Shown here: positions 11,189-22,682 of the stretch, piece by piece
Position numbering within the stretch: the stretch's first letter is position 1
How the letters are laid out: each line of letters opens with the position of its first letter
DNA from: Aegilops tauschii subsp. strangulata
Taxonomy: Eukaryota > Streptophyta > Magnoliopsida > Poales > Poaceae
DNA length: 64,000 bases
NCBI RefSeq assembly: GCF_002575655.3
Contig: NC_053037.3
Span: 502,208,544 to 502,272,543, forward strand
Reading direction: 5' to 3'
Translations under genes and position numbers: made by a program
Notes under the pieces: generated by a model
What the model was told of the DNA's origin: nothing
The model's database searches: none
Seen by the model: only the letters and a program-made list of their open reading frames with translations

Positions 11189-11900
11189 TCTTTCGTCTCC
11201 AGCATTATTGGTAACCTCACTTGGAGCTATGTTTTCATTCGTCGCATGATATGTGTTTTGCTTGGAGCATCAATTTATTTTGTTAAGATTTCTTGCTGTT
11301 ATTTAGAATAATTTTTTGAATCTTTTATTTCAATAAATTGGCATTGATAGCCTTTATTATGCTTATTTTGCAAGTCTACATGTTGCTATTTCAAAACAGA
11401 AAGTTTATCGATGTTGCAAAAATTCCCTAGAAAAGTAAGAATGTGATAAAATGTTGAACCTTTTTGCAAAATAAGCTCTGATAAATTTTCTACAGTGTGA
11501 TAAAATTTTCATAATATTTTGAGTTTAAGAAGTATTGATACTCTTGCGTTCTTTACAGATTGTACTGTTTTGGCAGATTGCGGTTATGTTTGCATTGTTT
11601 GCATATGTTTGCTTGTTTAATGATTCTTTTGAGCATAGGAGTATTAAATATGCAGAGGCATTTAGTATAAAATGTTGAATAATAATTTTAGTTATTTTCT
11701 ATAGTAGAGAATGATAAGGTTTTTGCATTGGTTTATACTAACTTAGCTCACGAGTTCTTGTTGAATTTTGTGTGGATGAAGCTTTTGAGATTTAGGAAAA
11801 CCGTGATATGAGAAGAATTAAGGAGACACAAAAGCTCAAGCTTGGGGATGCCCAAGGAACCCCAAGATAATATTACAAGAATTCTCAAGATCTTAGCTTG

Positions 11901-11922
11901 GGGATGCCTCGGTAGGCATCCC
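11901..11922 (+). other. 8-bp stem hairpin in E2, copy 2
   Basis: The arm GGGATGCC (11901-11908) pairs with GGCATCCC (11915-11922) across the loop TCGGTA. It sits at the same position in the second duplicated module as copy 1 does in the first. The stem is kept while the loop has changed. Confidence 0.55.
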
Positions 11923-12250
11923 ACCGTTCTTCTTCAACAATTATCGGTTAGTATCGGTTGAGCCTAAGATTTTGCTTCTTCACATGAGTTGTGCTATTCT
12001 TAGAATATCATTTTATTTTCTTTTTTCTTGTTGGTTTAATAACATACTTAGATCTGAAAGTTTTTAAGGCTAGGTAAGCGGCATTCACATCCCGTCAACG
12101 AAGCTCTTTTCTATGGAATTTCTCTGTGCTTCACTTATATCCTATGAGTAAATTGTTGAATAAATTGAATGTCATGAAATTGAAATCATATCATGCCTAG
12201 TGGTAGCTTCACATTGGGTTTAGAAAGTTAAATCTTTTGAAGCTTAACAA

Positions 12251-13093
12251 TCACAATATTGGTCATACAAGCAATTCATGAATAATTAGTATAAGGAAGA
12301 GAACTTTCACATGCAAATACACTATCATGGAAATCTTTTGTGATTGTGAGCCACCATCAAAATATTATATGCCAAAATTGTTGATGTTGGACAAGGAAGG
12401 CAACGTAATGGTTTATGTTTTTTCATATTCACATAGAAGTTATATTGTCATAGATCCTTCAACATGTGGTGCTTGCCCCCCATCTTTGCTAGCCAAAAAT
12501 TCCGCACCAAGTAGAGATACTACTTTTGCATCCAAAAACCCTTAAACCCAAATCTTGTTTTCAGGAGTCCACCATACCTACCTAGGGATTGAATAAGATC
12601 CTTCAAATCATTGGCGCAATAAGGCAATAAAAATTGCTTCTAAAAGTGTTAGATCATTTAGTGTCAGAGAAAATTGAGCGTTGTACGAACTTGTGATGGC
12701 AAAGAATAAAAGGGACAAACTGCATAATAAAGGTTGCTATCATAAGGGGCAATATAACGTGATGTTCTTTTGCACTAAGGGGTTGAGCATAGAACAAATA
12801 AGTGCATGGCATCCTCTGCTTCCCTCTGCGAAGGGCCTATCTTTTACTTTTCAGTATTTACTTTTATGCAAAGATAAGTTTTTCTCTCTAATGCTTTTTA
12901 TTTTTCTCCTTTGGCAAGCATCATGTGGTGAGGAAAGATCTAGGCACTTATATCCATTTGGATATGGGTAGCATGCACTATTATTGTTGACATCACCCTT
13001 GAGGTGAATACGTTGGGAGGCAAAACAATAAGCCCCTATCTTTCTATGTGTCCGGTTGAAACGTTTTACTCATGTGTATGCTGTGTGTGTTAG
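12251..13093. other. E2 AT-rich non-coding remainder
   Basis: AT-rich sequence with only short chance ORFs. I see no gene, terminal repeat or polypurine tract here before the E3 LTR begins. Confidence 0.4.
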
Positions 13094-14648
13094 TGATACG
13101 TCTCCAACGTATCTATGATTTTTGATTGTTCCATGCTATTATATTATCTATTTTGGATGTTTAATGGGCTTTAATATGCTCTTTTATATTATTATGGGAC
13201 TAACCAATTAACCAGAGGCCCAGTGCCAGTTTCGGTTTTTTTGCCTATTTTAGTGTTTTGCAGAAAAGGAATATCAAACGGAATGAAACCTTCACGATGA
13301 TCTTTCTTGGACCGAAAGCAAACCAGAAGACTTGGAGTTGAAGTCTGGAACGCCACGAGGCAGGAGGGCGCGCTCCCCACCCTCGTGGGCCCCTCGTAGC
13401 TCCACCGACGTACTTCCTTCGGCTATATATACTCTTATACCCTAAAAACATCAGGGGGAGCCACGAAACCACTTTTCCACCACCGCAACCTTCTGTACCC
13501 GTGAGATCCCATCTTTGGGCCTTTTCCGGCGATCTGCCGGAGGGGGAATCAATCAAGGAGGGCTTCTACATCAACACCATAGCCTCTCCTATGAAGCGTG
13601 AGTAGTTTACCACAGACCTTCGGGTCCATAGTTATTAGCTAGATGGCTTCTTCTCTCTCTCTCTCTCTTTGATCCTCAATACAAAGTTCTCCTCGATGTT
13701 CTTGGAGATCTATTCGATGTAATACTCTTTTGTGGTGTGTTTGCCGAGATCCGATGAATTGTGGATTTATGATCTTGATTATCTATGAATATTATTTGGT
13801 TCTTCTCTGAATTCTTATATGCATGATTTGATATCTTTGCAAATCTCTTCGAATTATCGGTTTAGTTTGGCCTACTAGATAGATCTTTCTTGCAATGAGA
13901 TACATGCTTTGCTTTGGGTTCAATCTTGTGGTGTCCTTTCCCAGTGACAGTAGGGGCAGCAAGGCACGTATTGTATTTTTGCCATCGAGGATAAAAAGAT
14001 GGGGTTTTATCATATTGTTTGAGTTTATCCCTCTACATCATGTCATCTTGCCTAATGTGTTACTCTATTCTTATGAACTTGATACTCTAGATTCATGCTG
14101 GATAGCGGTCGATGTTTGGAGTAATAGTAGTAGATGCAGAACCATTTCGGTCTACTTGACACGGACGTGATTCCTATATTCATGATCATTGCCTTAGATG
14201 TCTTCATAATTATGCACTTTTCTATCAATTGCTCGGCAGTAATTTGTTCACCCACCATAATACATGCTATCTTGAGAGAAGCCACTAGTGAAACATATGG
14301 CCCCCGTGTCTCGTTCTTATTATATTGCATCTCCTTTATTTACATCGCATCTCTTTTACTATTTTGCAATCTTTACTTTCCAATCTATACAACGAAAATA
14401 CCAAAAATATTTACATTACTATCTTTATTAGATCTCACTTTTGTGAGTGGCCGTGAAGGGATTCACAACCCCTTTATCGCGTTGGTTGCAAGGTTCTTGA
14501 TTGTTTGTGCAGGTACTAGGTGACTTGCGCGTTGTCTCCTACTGGATTGATACCTTGGTTCTACAAAACTGAGGGAAATAGTTACACTACTTTGCTGCAT
14601 CACCCTTTCCTTTTCAAGGGAAAATCAACGCATGCTCAAGAGGTAGCA
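13094..14648 (+). repeat. E3 5' LTR (begins TGATACGTCTCC, ends GGTAGCA)
   Basis: A 1,555-bp LTR with TG...CA ends. It includes a (CT)n tract near 13650 and a TATATATA-type sequence near 13425 that could serve as a promoter. Its start and end match the E8 LTRs read on the minus strand (47024-45452 and 41003-30442). Confidence 0.75.
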
Positions 14649-14659
14649 AGAAGGATTTC

Positions 14660-14677
14660 TGGCGCCGTTGCCGGGGA
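14660..14677 (+). promoter_or_regulatory. E3 primer binding site, tRNA-Asp type, intact
   Basis: TGGCGCCGTTGCCGGGGA, 11 bases after the LTR end. It matches the Athila-lineage PBS complementary to the tRNA-Asp 3' end at all 18 positions. Confidence 0.8.
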
Positions 14678-14882
14678 GATCTACGCCAAGTCAAGACATA
14701 CCAAGTACCCATCATAAACTCTTCTCCCTCGCATTACATTATTCGCCATTCGCCTCTCGTTTTCCTCTCCCCCACTTCTAAAACGATTTTCGAAAACCTT
14801 TGCCTTTTCTTCACCCCTTTTCCGTTCGTCTCTTTTCACTTGCTTCTTGTGTGCTTGTGTGTTGGATTAATTGTTTGTCACG

Positions 14883-15131
14883 ATGGCTCAAGATAATACT
14901 AAATTGTGTGACTTTTCCAATACCAACAAGAATGATTTTATTAGCACCCTGATTGCTCCTACTACCGATGCTGAATCTTGTGAAATTAATACCGCTTTGT
15001 TGAATCTTGTTATGAAAGATCAATTTTCTAGCATTTCGAGTGAAGATGTCGCTACCCATCTAAACAACTTTTTTGATTTGTGCGATGTGCGGAAGAAGAA
15101 AGATGTGCATAATGATCTTGTTAAATTGAAG
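14883..15131 (+). pseudogene. E3 gag N-terminus, cut by E4 insertion
   Basis: An 83-codon start (MAQDNTKLCDF...) lies about 205 bp after the PBS, where gag begins in Athila-type elements. The reading frame is open until E4's LTR begins at 15132; the last codon and stop come from E4. The capsid core, zinc knuckle and pol are not present here and would be expected on the far side of E4 if not deleted. Confidence 0.55.
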
Positions 15132-15757
15132 TGATGACCCACAAGTATAGGGGATCTATCTAGTCCTTACGATAAGTAAGAGTGTCGAACCCAACGAGGA
15201 GCATAAGGAAATGACAAGCGGTTTTCAACAAGGTATTCTCTGCAAGCACTGAAATTATCGGTAACAGATAGTTTTGTGATAAGGTAGTTTGTAATGGGTA
15301 GCAAGTAATAAAAGGAAATAAGGTGCAGCAAGATGGACCAATCCTTTTTATAGAAAAGGACAAGCCTGGACAAACTCTTATATGAAGGAAAACGCTCCCG
15401 AGGACACATGGGAATTATCGTCAAGCTAGTTTTCATCACACTCATATGATTCACGTTCGTTACTTTGATAATTTGATATGTGGGTGGACCGGTGCTTGGG
15501 TACTGCGCTTCCTTGGACAAGCATACCACTTATGATTAACCCCTATTGCAAGCATCCGCAACTACAAAATAAGTATTAAGGTAAACCTAACCATAGCATG
15601 AAACATATGGATCCAAATCAGCCCCTTACGAAGCTATGCATAAACTAGGGTTTAAGCTTCTGTCACTCTAGCAACCCATCATCTACTTATTACTTCCCAA
15701 TGCCTTCCTCTAGGCCCAAACAATGGTGAAGTGTCATGTAGTCGACATTCACATAAC

Positions 15758-17357
15758 TGTTGGGAATCGTAGCATAATTTAAAATTTTCCTACGCTTACC
15801 AAGATGCATCTATGGAGTCTACTAGCAACGAGGGGAAAGGAGTGCATCTACATACCCTTGTAGATCGCGAGCGGAAGCGTTCCAATGAACGTGGATGACG
15901 GAGTCGTACTCGCCGTGATCCAAATCACCGATGACCGAGTGCCGAACGGACGGCACCTCCGCGTTCAACACACGTACGGTGCAGCGACGTCTCCTCCTTC
16001 TTGATCCAGCAAGGGGGAAGGAGAGGTTGATGGAGATCCAGCAGCACGACGGCGTGGTGGTGGATGTAGCGGTTCTCCGGCAGGGCTTCGCCGAGCTTCT
16101 GCGAGAGAGAGAGAGAGGTGTTGCAGGGGAGGAGGGAGGCGCCCAAGGCTGTGTGTTGCTGCCCTCCCTCCCCCCTTTATATAGGCCCCCTGGGGGGGGC
16201 GCCGGCCCAGGGAGATGGGATCTCCAAGGGGGGGCGGCGGCCAAAGGGGGGGAAGGGGTGCCTTGCCCCCCAAGGCAAGGGGGAAGCTCCCCCCTAGGGT
16301 TCCCAACCCTAGGCGCATGGGGGGAGGCCCAAGGGGGGCGCCCCAGCCCACTAAGGGCTGGTTCCCTTCCACTTTCAGCCCACGGGGCCCTCCGGGATAG
16401 GTGGCCCCACACGGTGGACCCCCGGGACCCTTCCGGTGGTCCCGGTACAATACCGGTAACCCCCGAAGCTTTCCCGGTGGCCGAAACTTGACTTCCTATA
16501 TATAATTCTTCACCTCCGTACCATTCCGGAACCTCTCGTGACGTCCGGGATCTCATCCGGGACTCCGAACAACTTTCGGGTTTCCGCATACATATATCTC
16601 TACAACCCTAGCGTCACCGAACCTTAAGTGTGTAGACCCTACGGGTTCGGGAGACATGCAGACATGACCGAGACGCCTCTCCGGTCAATAACAAACAGCG
16701 GGATCTGGATACCCATGTTGGCTCCCACATGTTCCATGATGATCTCATCGGATGAACCACGGTGTCGAGGATTCAATCAATCCGTATTCAATTCCTTTGT
16801 CAATCGGTATGTTACTTGCCCGAGATTCGATCATCGGTGGGCCCAGAGATACCTCTCCGTCACACGGAGTGACAAATCCCAGTCTCGATCCGTGCCAACC
16901 CAACAGACACTTTCGGAGATACCCGTAGTGCACCTTTATAGTCACCCAGTTACGTTGTGACGTTTGGCACACCCAAAGCACTCCTACGGTATCTGGGAGT
17001 TGCACGATCTCATGGTCTAAGGAAAAGATACTTGACATTGGAAAAGCTCTAGCAAACGAAACTACACGATCTTTTATGCTATGCTTAGGATTGGGTCTTG
17101 TCCATCACATCATTCTCCTAATGATGTGATCCCGTTATCAATGACATCCAATGTCCATAGTCAGGAAACCATGACTATCTGTTGATCAACGAGCTAGTCA
17201 ACTAGAGGCTTACTAGGGACACGTTGTGGTCTATGTATTCACACATGTATTACAATTTCCGGACAATACAATTATAGCATGAATAATAGACAATTACCAT
17301 GAATAAAGAAATATAATAATAACCATTTATTATTGCCTCTAGGGCATATTTCCAACA
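15758..17357 (-). repeat. E5 3' LTR, 1,600 bp
   Basis: Ends TGTTGG...CCAACA. Relative to the 5' LTR it lacks about 118 bp (junction near 16842, between GT repeats). It keeps a segment of about 43 bp near 16275-16320 that the 5' LTR has lost. Long G- and C-rich ORFs in this stretch are LTR sequence and not genes. Confidence 0.93.
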
Positions 17358-17372
17358 GTCTCCCACTTGCAC
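17358..17372 (-). promoter_or_regulatory. E5 polypurine tract
   Basis: The minus strand reads CAAGTGGGAGAC directly before the 3' LTR. This is the usual plus-strand priming site of Angela/BARE elements. Confidence 0.75.
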
Positions 17373-17389
17373 TAGAGTCCATAATCTAG

Positions 17390-18696
17390 TTACATTGTGA
17401 TGAATCGAACACCCATTGCGTCCTGGTGTTGATCATGTTTTGCCCTAGGGAGAGGTTTAGTCAACGGATCTGCTACATTCAGGTCCGTATGTACTTTACA
17501 AATATCTATGTCTCCATTTTGAACACTTTCACGAATGGAGTTGAAGCAACGCTTGATATGCCTGGTCTTCCTGTGAAACCTAGGCTCCTTCGCAAGGGCA
17601 ATAGCTCCAGTGTTGTCACATAAGAGAGTCATAGGGCCCGACGCATTGGGAATCACCCCTAGGTCGGTAATGAACTCCTTCATCCAGACTGCTTCCTGTG
17701 CTGCCTCCGAGGCTGCCATGTACTCCGCTTCACATGTATATCCCGCCACGACGCTTTTCTTGCAACTGCACCAGCTTACTGCTCCTCCATTCAAAATATA
17801 CACGTATCCGGTTTGTGACTTCGAGTCATCCAGATCTATGTCGAAGCTAGCGTCGACGTAACCCTTTACGATGAGCTCTTCGTCACCTCCATAAATGAGA
17901 AACATATCCTTAGTCCTTTTCAGGTACTTCAGGATATTCTTGACCCCTGTCCAGTGTTCCATGCCGGGATTACTTTGGTACCTTCCTACCAAACTTACGG
18001 CAAGGTTTACATCAGGTCTGGTACACAGCATGGCATACATAATAGACCCTATGGCCGAGGCATAGGGGATGACACTCATCTTTTCTCTATCTTCTGCCGT
18101 GGTCGGGCATTGAGCCGTGCTCAATTGCACACCTTGCAATACAGGCAAGAACCCCTTCTTGGACTGATCCATATTGAACTTCTTCAATATCTTGTCAAGG
18201 TATGTACTCTGTGAAAGACCAATGAGGCGTCTTGATCTATCTCTATAGATCTTGATGCCTAATATATAAGCAGCTTCTCCAAGGTCCTTCATTGAAAAAC
18301 ACTTATTCAAATAGGCCTTTATACTTTCCAAGAATTCTATATCACTTCCCATCAATAGTATGTCATCCACATATAATATGAGAAATGCTACAGAGCTCCC
18401 ACTCACTTTCTTGTAAAGACAGGCTTCTCCATAAGTCTGTGTGAACCCAAACGCTTTGATCATCTCATCAAAGCGAATGTTCCAACTCCGAGATGCTTGC
18501 ACCAGCCCATAGATTGAGCGCTGGAGCTTGCATACTTTGTTAGCATTCTTAGGATCGACAAAACCTTTCGGCTGCATCATATACAACTCTTCCTTAAGGA
18601 AGTCGTTAAGGAATGCCGTTTTGACGTCCATCTGCCATATCTCATAATAATAGTATGCGGCAATTGCTAACATGATTCGGACGGACATCAGCTTCG
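17390..18696 (-). pseudogene. E5 RT and RNase H (out of frame with gag-integrase)
   Basis: This ORF carries the second half of the copia polyprotein. The RT block begins with MDVKTAFLN near residues 20-28 and has the catalytic YVDD at 106-109 (LYVDDILLMG). RNase H (GYVDASF, then EAEYMAASEAAQEAVWM) ends with the typical VADPLTKPL tail close to the polypurine tract. The listed Met (18688) is internal to RT. The true frame is entered from the upstream ORF, where the loss of one G in a G run (about 18718-18722) shifts the frame and causes termination at 18697. No translation start of its own is expected. Confidence 0.88.
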
Positions 18697-21369
18697 CTAC
18701 GGGTGAGAAAGTCTCATCGTAGTCAACCCTTGAACTTGTCGATAACCCTTAGCGACAAGTCGAGCTTTGTAGATGGTCACATTACCATCTGCGTCCGTCT
18801 TCTTCTTAAAGATCCATTTGTTTTCTATGGCTCGCCGATCATCGGGCAAGTCAGTCAAAGTCCATACTTTGTTTTCATACATGGATCCTATCTCGGATTT
18901 CATGGCTTCTAGCCATTTGTCGGAATCCGGGCCCGCCATCGCTTCTTCATAGTTCGAAGGTTCACCGTTGTCTAACAACATGATTTCCAGGACAGGGTTG
19001 CCGTACCACTCTAGTGCGGAACGTGTCCTTGTGGACCTATGAAGTTCAGTAACTTGATCCGAAGCTTCATGATCATCATCATTAACTTCCTCCCCAGTCG
19101 GTGTAGGCACCACAGGAACATTTTCCCGCGCTGCGCTACATTCCGGTTCGGAAGGGGTGACTATCACCTCATCAAGTTCCACTTTCCTCCCACTCAATTC
19201 TTTCGAGAGAAACTCCTTCTCCAGAAAGGACCCGTTATTGGCAACGAAGATCTTGCCCTCGGATCTGAGGTAGAAGGTATACCTAATAGTTTTGTTAGGG
19301 TATCCTATGAAGACGCATTTTTCCGACTTGGGTTCGAGCTTTTCAGGTTGAAGTTTCTTGACATAAGCATCGCATCCCCAAACTTTTAGAAACGACAGCT
19401 TAGGTTTCTTCCCAAACCATAATTCATACGGTGTCGTCTCAACGGATTTCGACGGAGCCCTATTTAATGTGAATGCGGCAGTCTCTAAAGCATAGCCCCA
19501 AAATGAGAGCGGTAAATCGGTAAGAGACATCATAGATCGCACCATATCCAATAGAGTGCGATTACGACGTTCGGACACACCGTTTCGCTGAGGTGTTCTA
19601 GGCGGCGTGAGTTGTGAAACGATTCCACATTTCCTTAAGTGTGCACCAAACTCGTGACTTAAATATTCTCCACCACGATCTGATCGTAAGAATTTTATTT
19701 TCCTGTGACGTTGATTCTCAACTTCACTCTGAAATTCCTTGAACTTTTCAAAGGTTTCAGACTTGTGTTTCATTAGGTAGACATACCCATATCTACTTAA
19801 ATCATCAGTGAGAGTGAGAACATAACGATATCCTCCGCGAGCTTCAACACTCATTGGATCGCACACATCGGTATGTATGATTTCCAATAAGTTGGTTGCT
19901 CGCTCCATTGTTCCGGAGAACGGAGTCTTGGTCATCTTACCCATGAGGCATGGTTCGCACGTGTCAAATGATTCGTAATCAAGAGACTCCAAAAGTCCAT
20001 CTGCATGGAGCTTCTTCATGCGCTTGACACCAATGTGACCAAGGCGGCAGTGCCACAAGTATGTGGGACTATCGTTATCAACTTTACATCTTTTGGTATT
20101 CACACTATGAATATGTGTAACATCACGTTCGAGATTCATCAAAAATAAACCATTGACCAGCGGGGCATGTCCATAAAACATATCTCTCAAATAAACAGAA
20201 CAACCATTATTCTCGGATTTAAATGAGTAGCCATCTCGAATTAAACGAGATCCAGATACAATGTTCATGCTCAAAGCTGGCACTAAATAACAATTATTGA
20301 GGTTTAAAACTAATCCCGTGGGTAGATGCAGAGGTAGCGTGCCGACGGCGATCACATCGACCTTGGAACCATTCCCGACACGCATCGTCACCTCATCCTT
20401 CGCCAGTCTCCGTTTATTCCGTAGTTCCTGTTTTGAGTTACAAATATGAGCAACCGCACCGGTATTAAATACCCAGGAGCTACCACGAGTACTGGTAAGG
20501 TACACATCAATAACTTGTATATTACATATACCTTTGGTGTTGCCGGCCTTCTTCTTGTCCGCTAAGTATTTGGGGCAGTTCCACTTACAGTGACCACTTC
20601 CCTTGTAATAAAAGCACTCAGTTTCAGGCTTGGGTCCATTCTTCGACTTCTTCCCAGTAACTGGTTTACCGGGCGCGGCAACTCCCTTGCCGTCCTTCTT
20701 GAAGTTCTTCTTACCCTTGCCCTTCTTGAACTTAGTGGTTTTATTCACCATCAACACTTGATGTTCTTTTCTGATCTCTACCTCAGCCGATTTCAGCATT
20801 GAATATACCTCAGGAATGGTCTTTTCCATCCCCTGCATATTGAAGTTCATCACAAAGCTCTTGTAGCCTGGTGGAAGCGACTGGAGGATTCTGTCAATGA
20901 CCGCGTCATCCGGGAGATTGACTCCCAGCTGAGACAAGCGGTTATGCAACCCAGACATTCTGAGTATGTGCTCACTAACAGAACTATTCTCGTCCATTTT
21001 ACAGCTGAAGAACTTGTCGGAGACTTCATATCTCTCGACCCGGGCATGAGCTTGGAAAACCATTTTCAGCTCCTCGAACATCTCATATGCTCCATGTTTC
21101 TCAAAACGCTTTTGGAGACCCGGTTCTAAGCTGTAAAGCATGCCACACTGAACGAGGGAGTAATCATCAGCACGCTGCTGCCGAGCGTTCATAACGTCTT
21201 GGTTCTCGGGGATTGGTGCTTCACCTAGCGGTGCTTCTAGGACATAATCTTTCTTGTCTGCTATGAGGATGATCCTCAGGTTCCGGACCCAGTCCGTATA
21301 GTTGCTGCCATCATCTTTCAGCTTGGTTTTCTCTAGGAACGCGTTGAAATTGAGGACAACGTTGGCCAT
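18697..21369 (-). pseudogene. E5 gag-protease-integrase (frameshifted, catalytic residues lost)
   Basis: An 890-codon ORF starting MANVVLNFNAFLEKTKLK, the standard BARE/Angela gag start. The gag domain spans about residues 20-200. The zinc knuckle lies at 252-265, but its second Cys is Tyr (CFYY, residue 255). The protease motif reads FNTGA, with Asn replacing the catalytic Asp at 302. Integrase has an intact HHCC (HCRLGH...CEPC, about 450-490) and DDE residues (HTD, SDRGGEY, NGVSERRN, about 510-640). The RT start (WLEAMKSE) follows near 830, then the frame is lost after residue 880. The copy can therefore neither process its polyprotein nor make RT unaided. Confidence 0.92.
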
Positions 21370-22667
21370 TAGATCTACAAGACATAGTGTAAAGATTTTA
21401 GACTAAGTTCATGATAATTAAGTTCATCTAATCAAATTATTTAATGAACTCCCACTCAGATAGACATCCCTCTAGTCATCTAAGTGAAACATGATCCGAT
21501 TTTAACTAGGCCGTGTCCGATCATCACGTCAGACGGGCTAGTCAAGATCGGTGAACATCTCCATGTTGATCGTATCTTCTATACGACTCATGCTCGACCT
21601 TTCGGTTCTCCGTGTTCCGAGGCCATGTCTGTACATGCTAGGCTCGTCAAGTCAACCTAAGTGTATTGCCTGTGTTCCGAGGCCATGTCTGTACATGCTA
21701 GGCTCGTCAACACCCGTTGTATTCGAACGTTAGAATCTATCACACCCGATCATCACGTGGTGCTTCGAAACAACGAACCTTTGCAACGGTGCACAGTTAG
21801 GGTGAACACTTTCTTGAAATTATTATAAGGGATCATCTTACTTACTACCGTCGTTCTAGGCAAATAAGATGGAAAAACATGATAAACATCACATGCAATC
21901 AAATAGTGACATGATATGGCCAATATCATTATGCTCCTTTGATCTCCATCTTCGGGGCACCATGATCATCTTCGTCACCGGCATGACACCATGATCTCCA
22001 TCATCATGATCTCCATCATTGTGTCTTCATGAAGTCGTCACGCCAACGATTACTTCTACTTCTATGGCTAACGCGTTTAGCAACAAAGTAAAGTAATTTA
22101 CATGGCGTTATTCAATGACACGCAGGTCATGCAAAATAATAAAGACAACTCCTATGGCTCCTGCCGGTTGTCATACTCATCGACAGGCAAGTCGTGATTC
22201 CTATTACAAGAATATGATCAATCTCATACATCACATATATCATTCATCATATCTTCTGGCCATATCACATCACATAGCACTTGCTGCAAAAACAAGTTAG
22301 ACGTCCTCTAATTGTTGTTGCAAGTTTTTACGTGGTTTGTAGGTTTCTAGCAAGAACGTTTTCTTACCTACGTATGACCACAACGTGATTTGCCAATTTC
22401 TATTTACCCTTCATAAGGACCCTTTTCATCGAATCCGTTCCGACTAAAGTAGGAGAGACAGACACCCGCTAGCCACCTTATGCAACTAGTGCATGTCAGT
22501 CGGTGGAACCAGTCTCACGTAAGCGTACGTGTAAGGTCGGTCCGGGCCGCTTCATCCTACAATGCCGCCGAAACAAGAAACGACTAGTAGCGGCAAGAAG
22601 AATTGGCAAACTCAACGCCCACAACTGCTTTGTGTTCTACTCGTGCATAGTAACTATGCATAGGCCT
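21370..22667. other. E5 5' untranslated leader
   Basis: About 1.3 kb of untranslated leader between PBS and gag, typical in length for BARE/Angela. It contains a 39-bp direct repeat (21612-21710). Only short chance ORFs are present. Confidence 0.8.
21612..21710. repeat. 39-bp direct repeat, 60-bp period, in E5 leader
   Basis: The 39 bp at 21612-21650 (starting GTGTTCCGAGGCCATGTCTG) recur without change at 21672-21710. The identity implies a recent local duplication or gene conversion. Confidence 0.9.
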
Positions 22668-22680
22668 GGCTCATGATGCA
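22668..22680 (-). promoter_or_regulatory. E5 degenerate primer binding site
   Basis: Two bases inside the 5' LTR the minus strand reads TGCATCATGAGCC, where BARE/Angela elements have the initiator tRNA-Met complement TGGTATCAGAGCC. Several positions differ, so priming by that tRNA would be poor. Confidence 0.65.
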
Positions 22681-22682
22681 AC

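Larger units (their letters stand above)
10780..12250 (+). repeat. Divergent tandem duplication, about 735 bp per unit, in E2
   Basis: Landmarks recur in the same order at an offset near 735 bp: a CTGTTTTxxCAGATT segment (about 10826 and 11564), a TCACGA...TTTTGTGTG-GA segment (about 11014 and 11747), the block AAGCTTGGGGATGCCCAAGG (about 11102 and 11839), and a GGATGCC hairpin (11165 and 11901). The two units are clearly diverged. No coding sequence is seen in them. Confidence 0.6.
9350..13093 (+). mobile_element. E2: Athila-type Ty3 element, LTR end plus internal region, no pol
   Basis: The plus-strand sequence starts with about 100 bp of LTR 3' end (9350 to about 9450), then a PBS of the tRNA-Asp type at 9462. 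A 290-codon acidic ORF follows (9575-10441), then 2.5 kb of AT-rich non-coding internal sequence with two copies of an AAGCTTGGGGATGCC block. E1 cuts its 5' LTR at 9349. E3 cuts its internal region at 13094, with no polypurine tract before that LTR, so the 13094 LTR does not belong to E2. No reverse transcriptase or integrase is present in this part. Confidence 0.65.
13094..15131 (+). mobile_element. E3: Sabrina/WHAM-like Athila-lineage element, 5' end only
   Basis: A complete LTR (13094-14648) is followed by a perfect tRNA-Asp-type PBS (14660) and the start of gag (14883). E4 interrupts it at 15132. The LTR directly abuts E2 internal sequence with no polypurine tract, so this is a 5' LTR of a separate insertion (candidate TSD GTTAG at 13089-13093; the partner would lie outside the window). 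The LTR is the same family as the two E8 LTRs. Confidence 0.7.

Noticed and set aside
13094..14648. Treating the 13094 LTR as the 3' LTR of E2
   Set aside because: No polypurine tract precedes it, the LTR end differs from the E2 LTR fragment, and an intact PBS and gag start follow it.
15822..16589. 255-aa ORF in the Angela 3' LTR
   Set aside because: It is LTR sequence. The matching ORF in the 5' LTR is broken by indels, and overlapping ORFs exist on both strands.
21612..21710. CRISPR-like direct repeats
   Set aside because: Only two copies, in a plant retrotransposon leader; the 60-bp period reflects a single local duplication.
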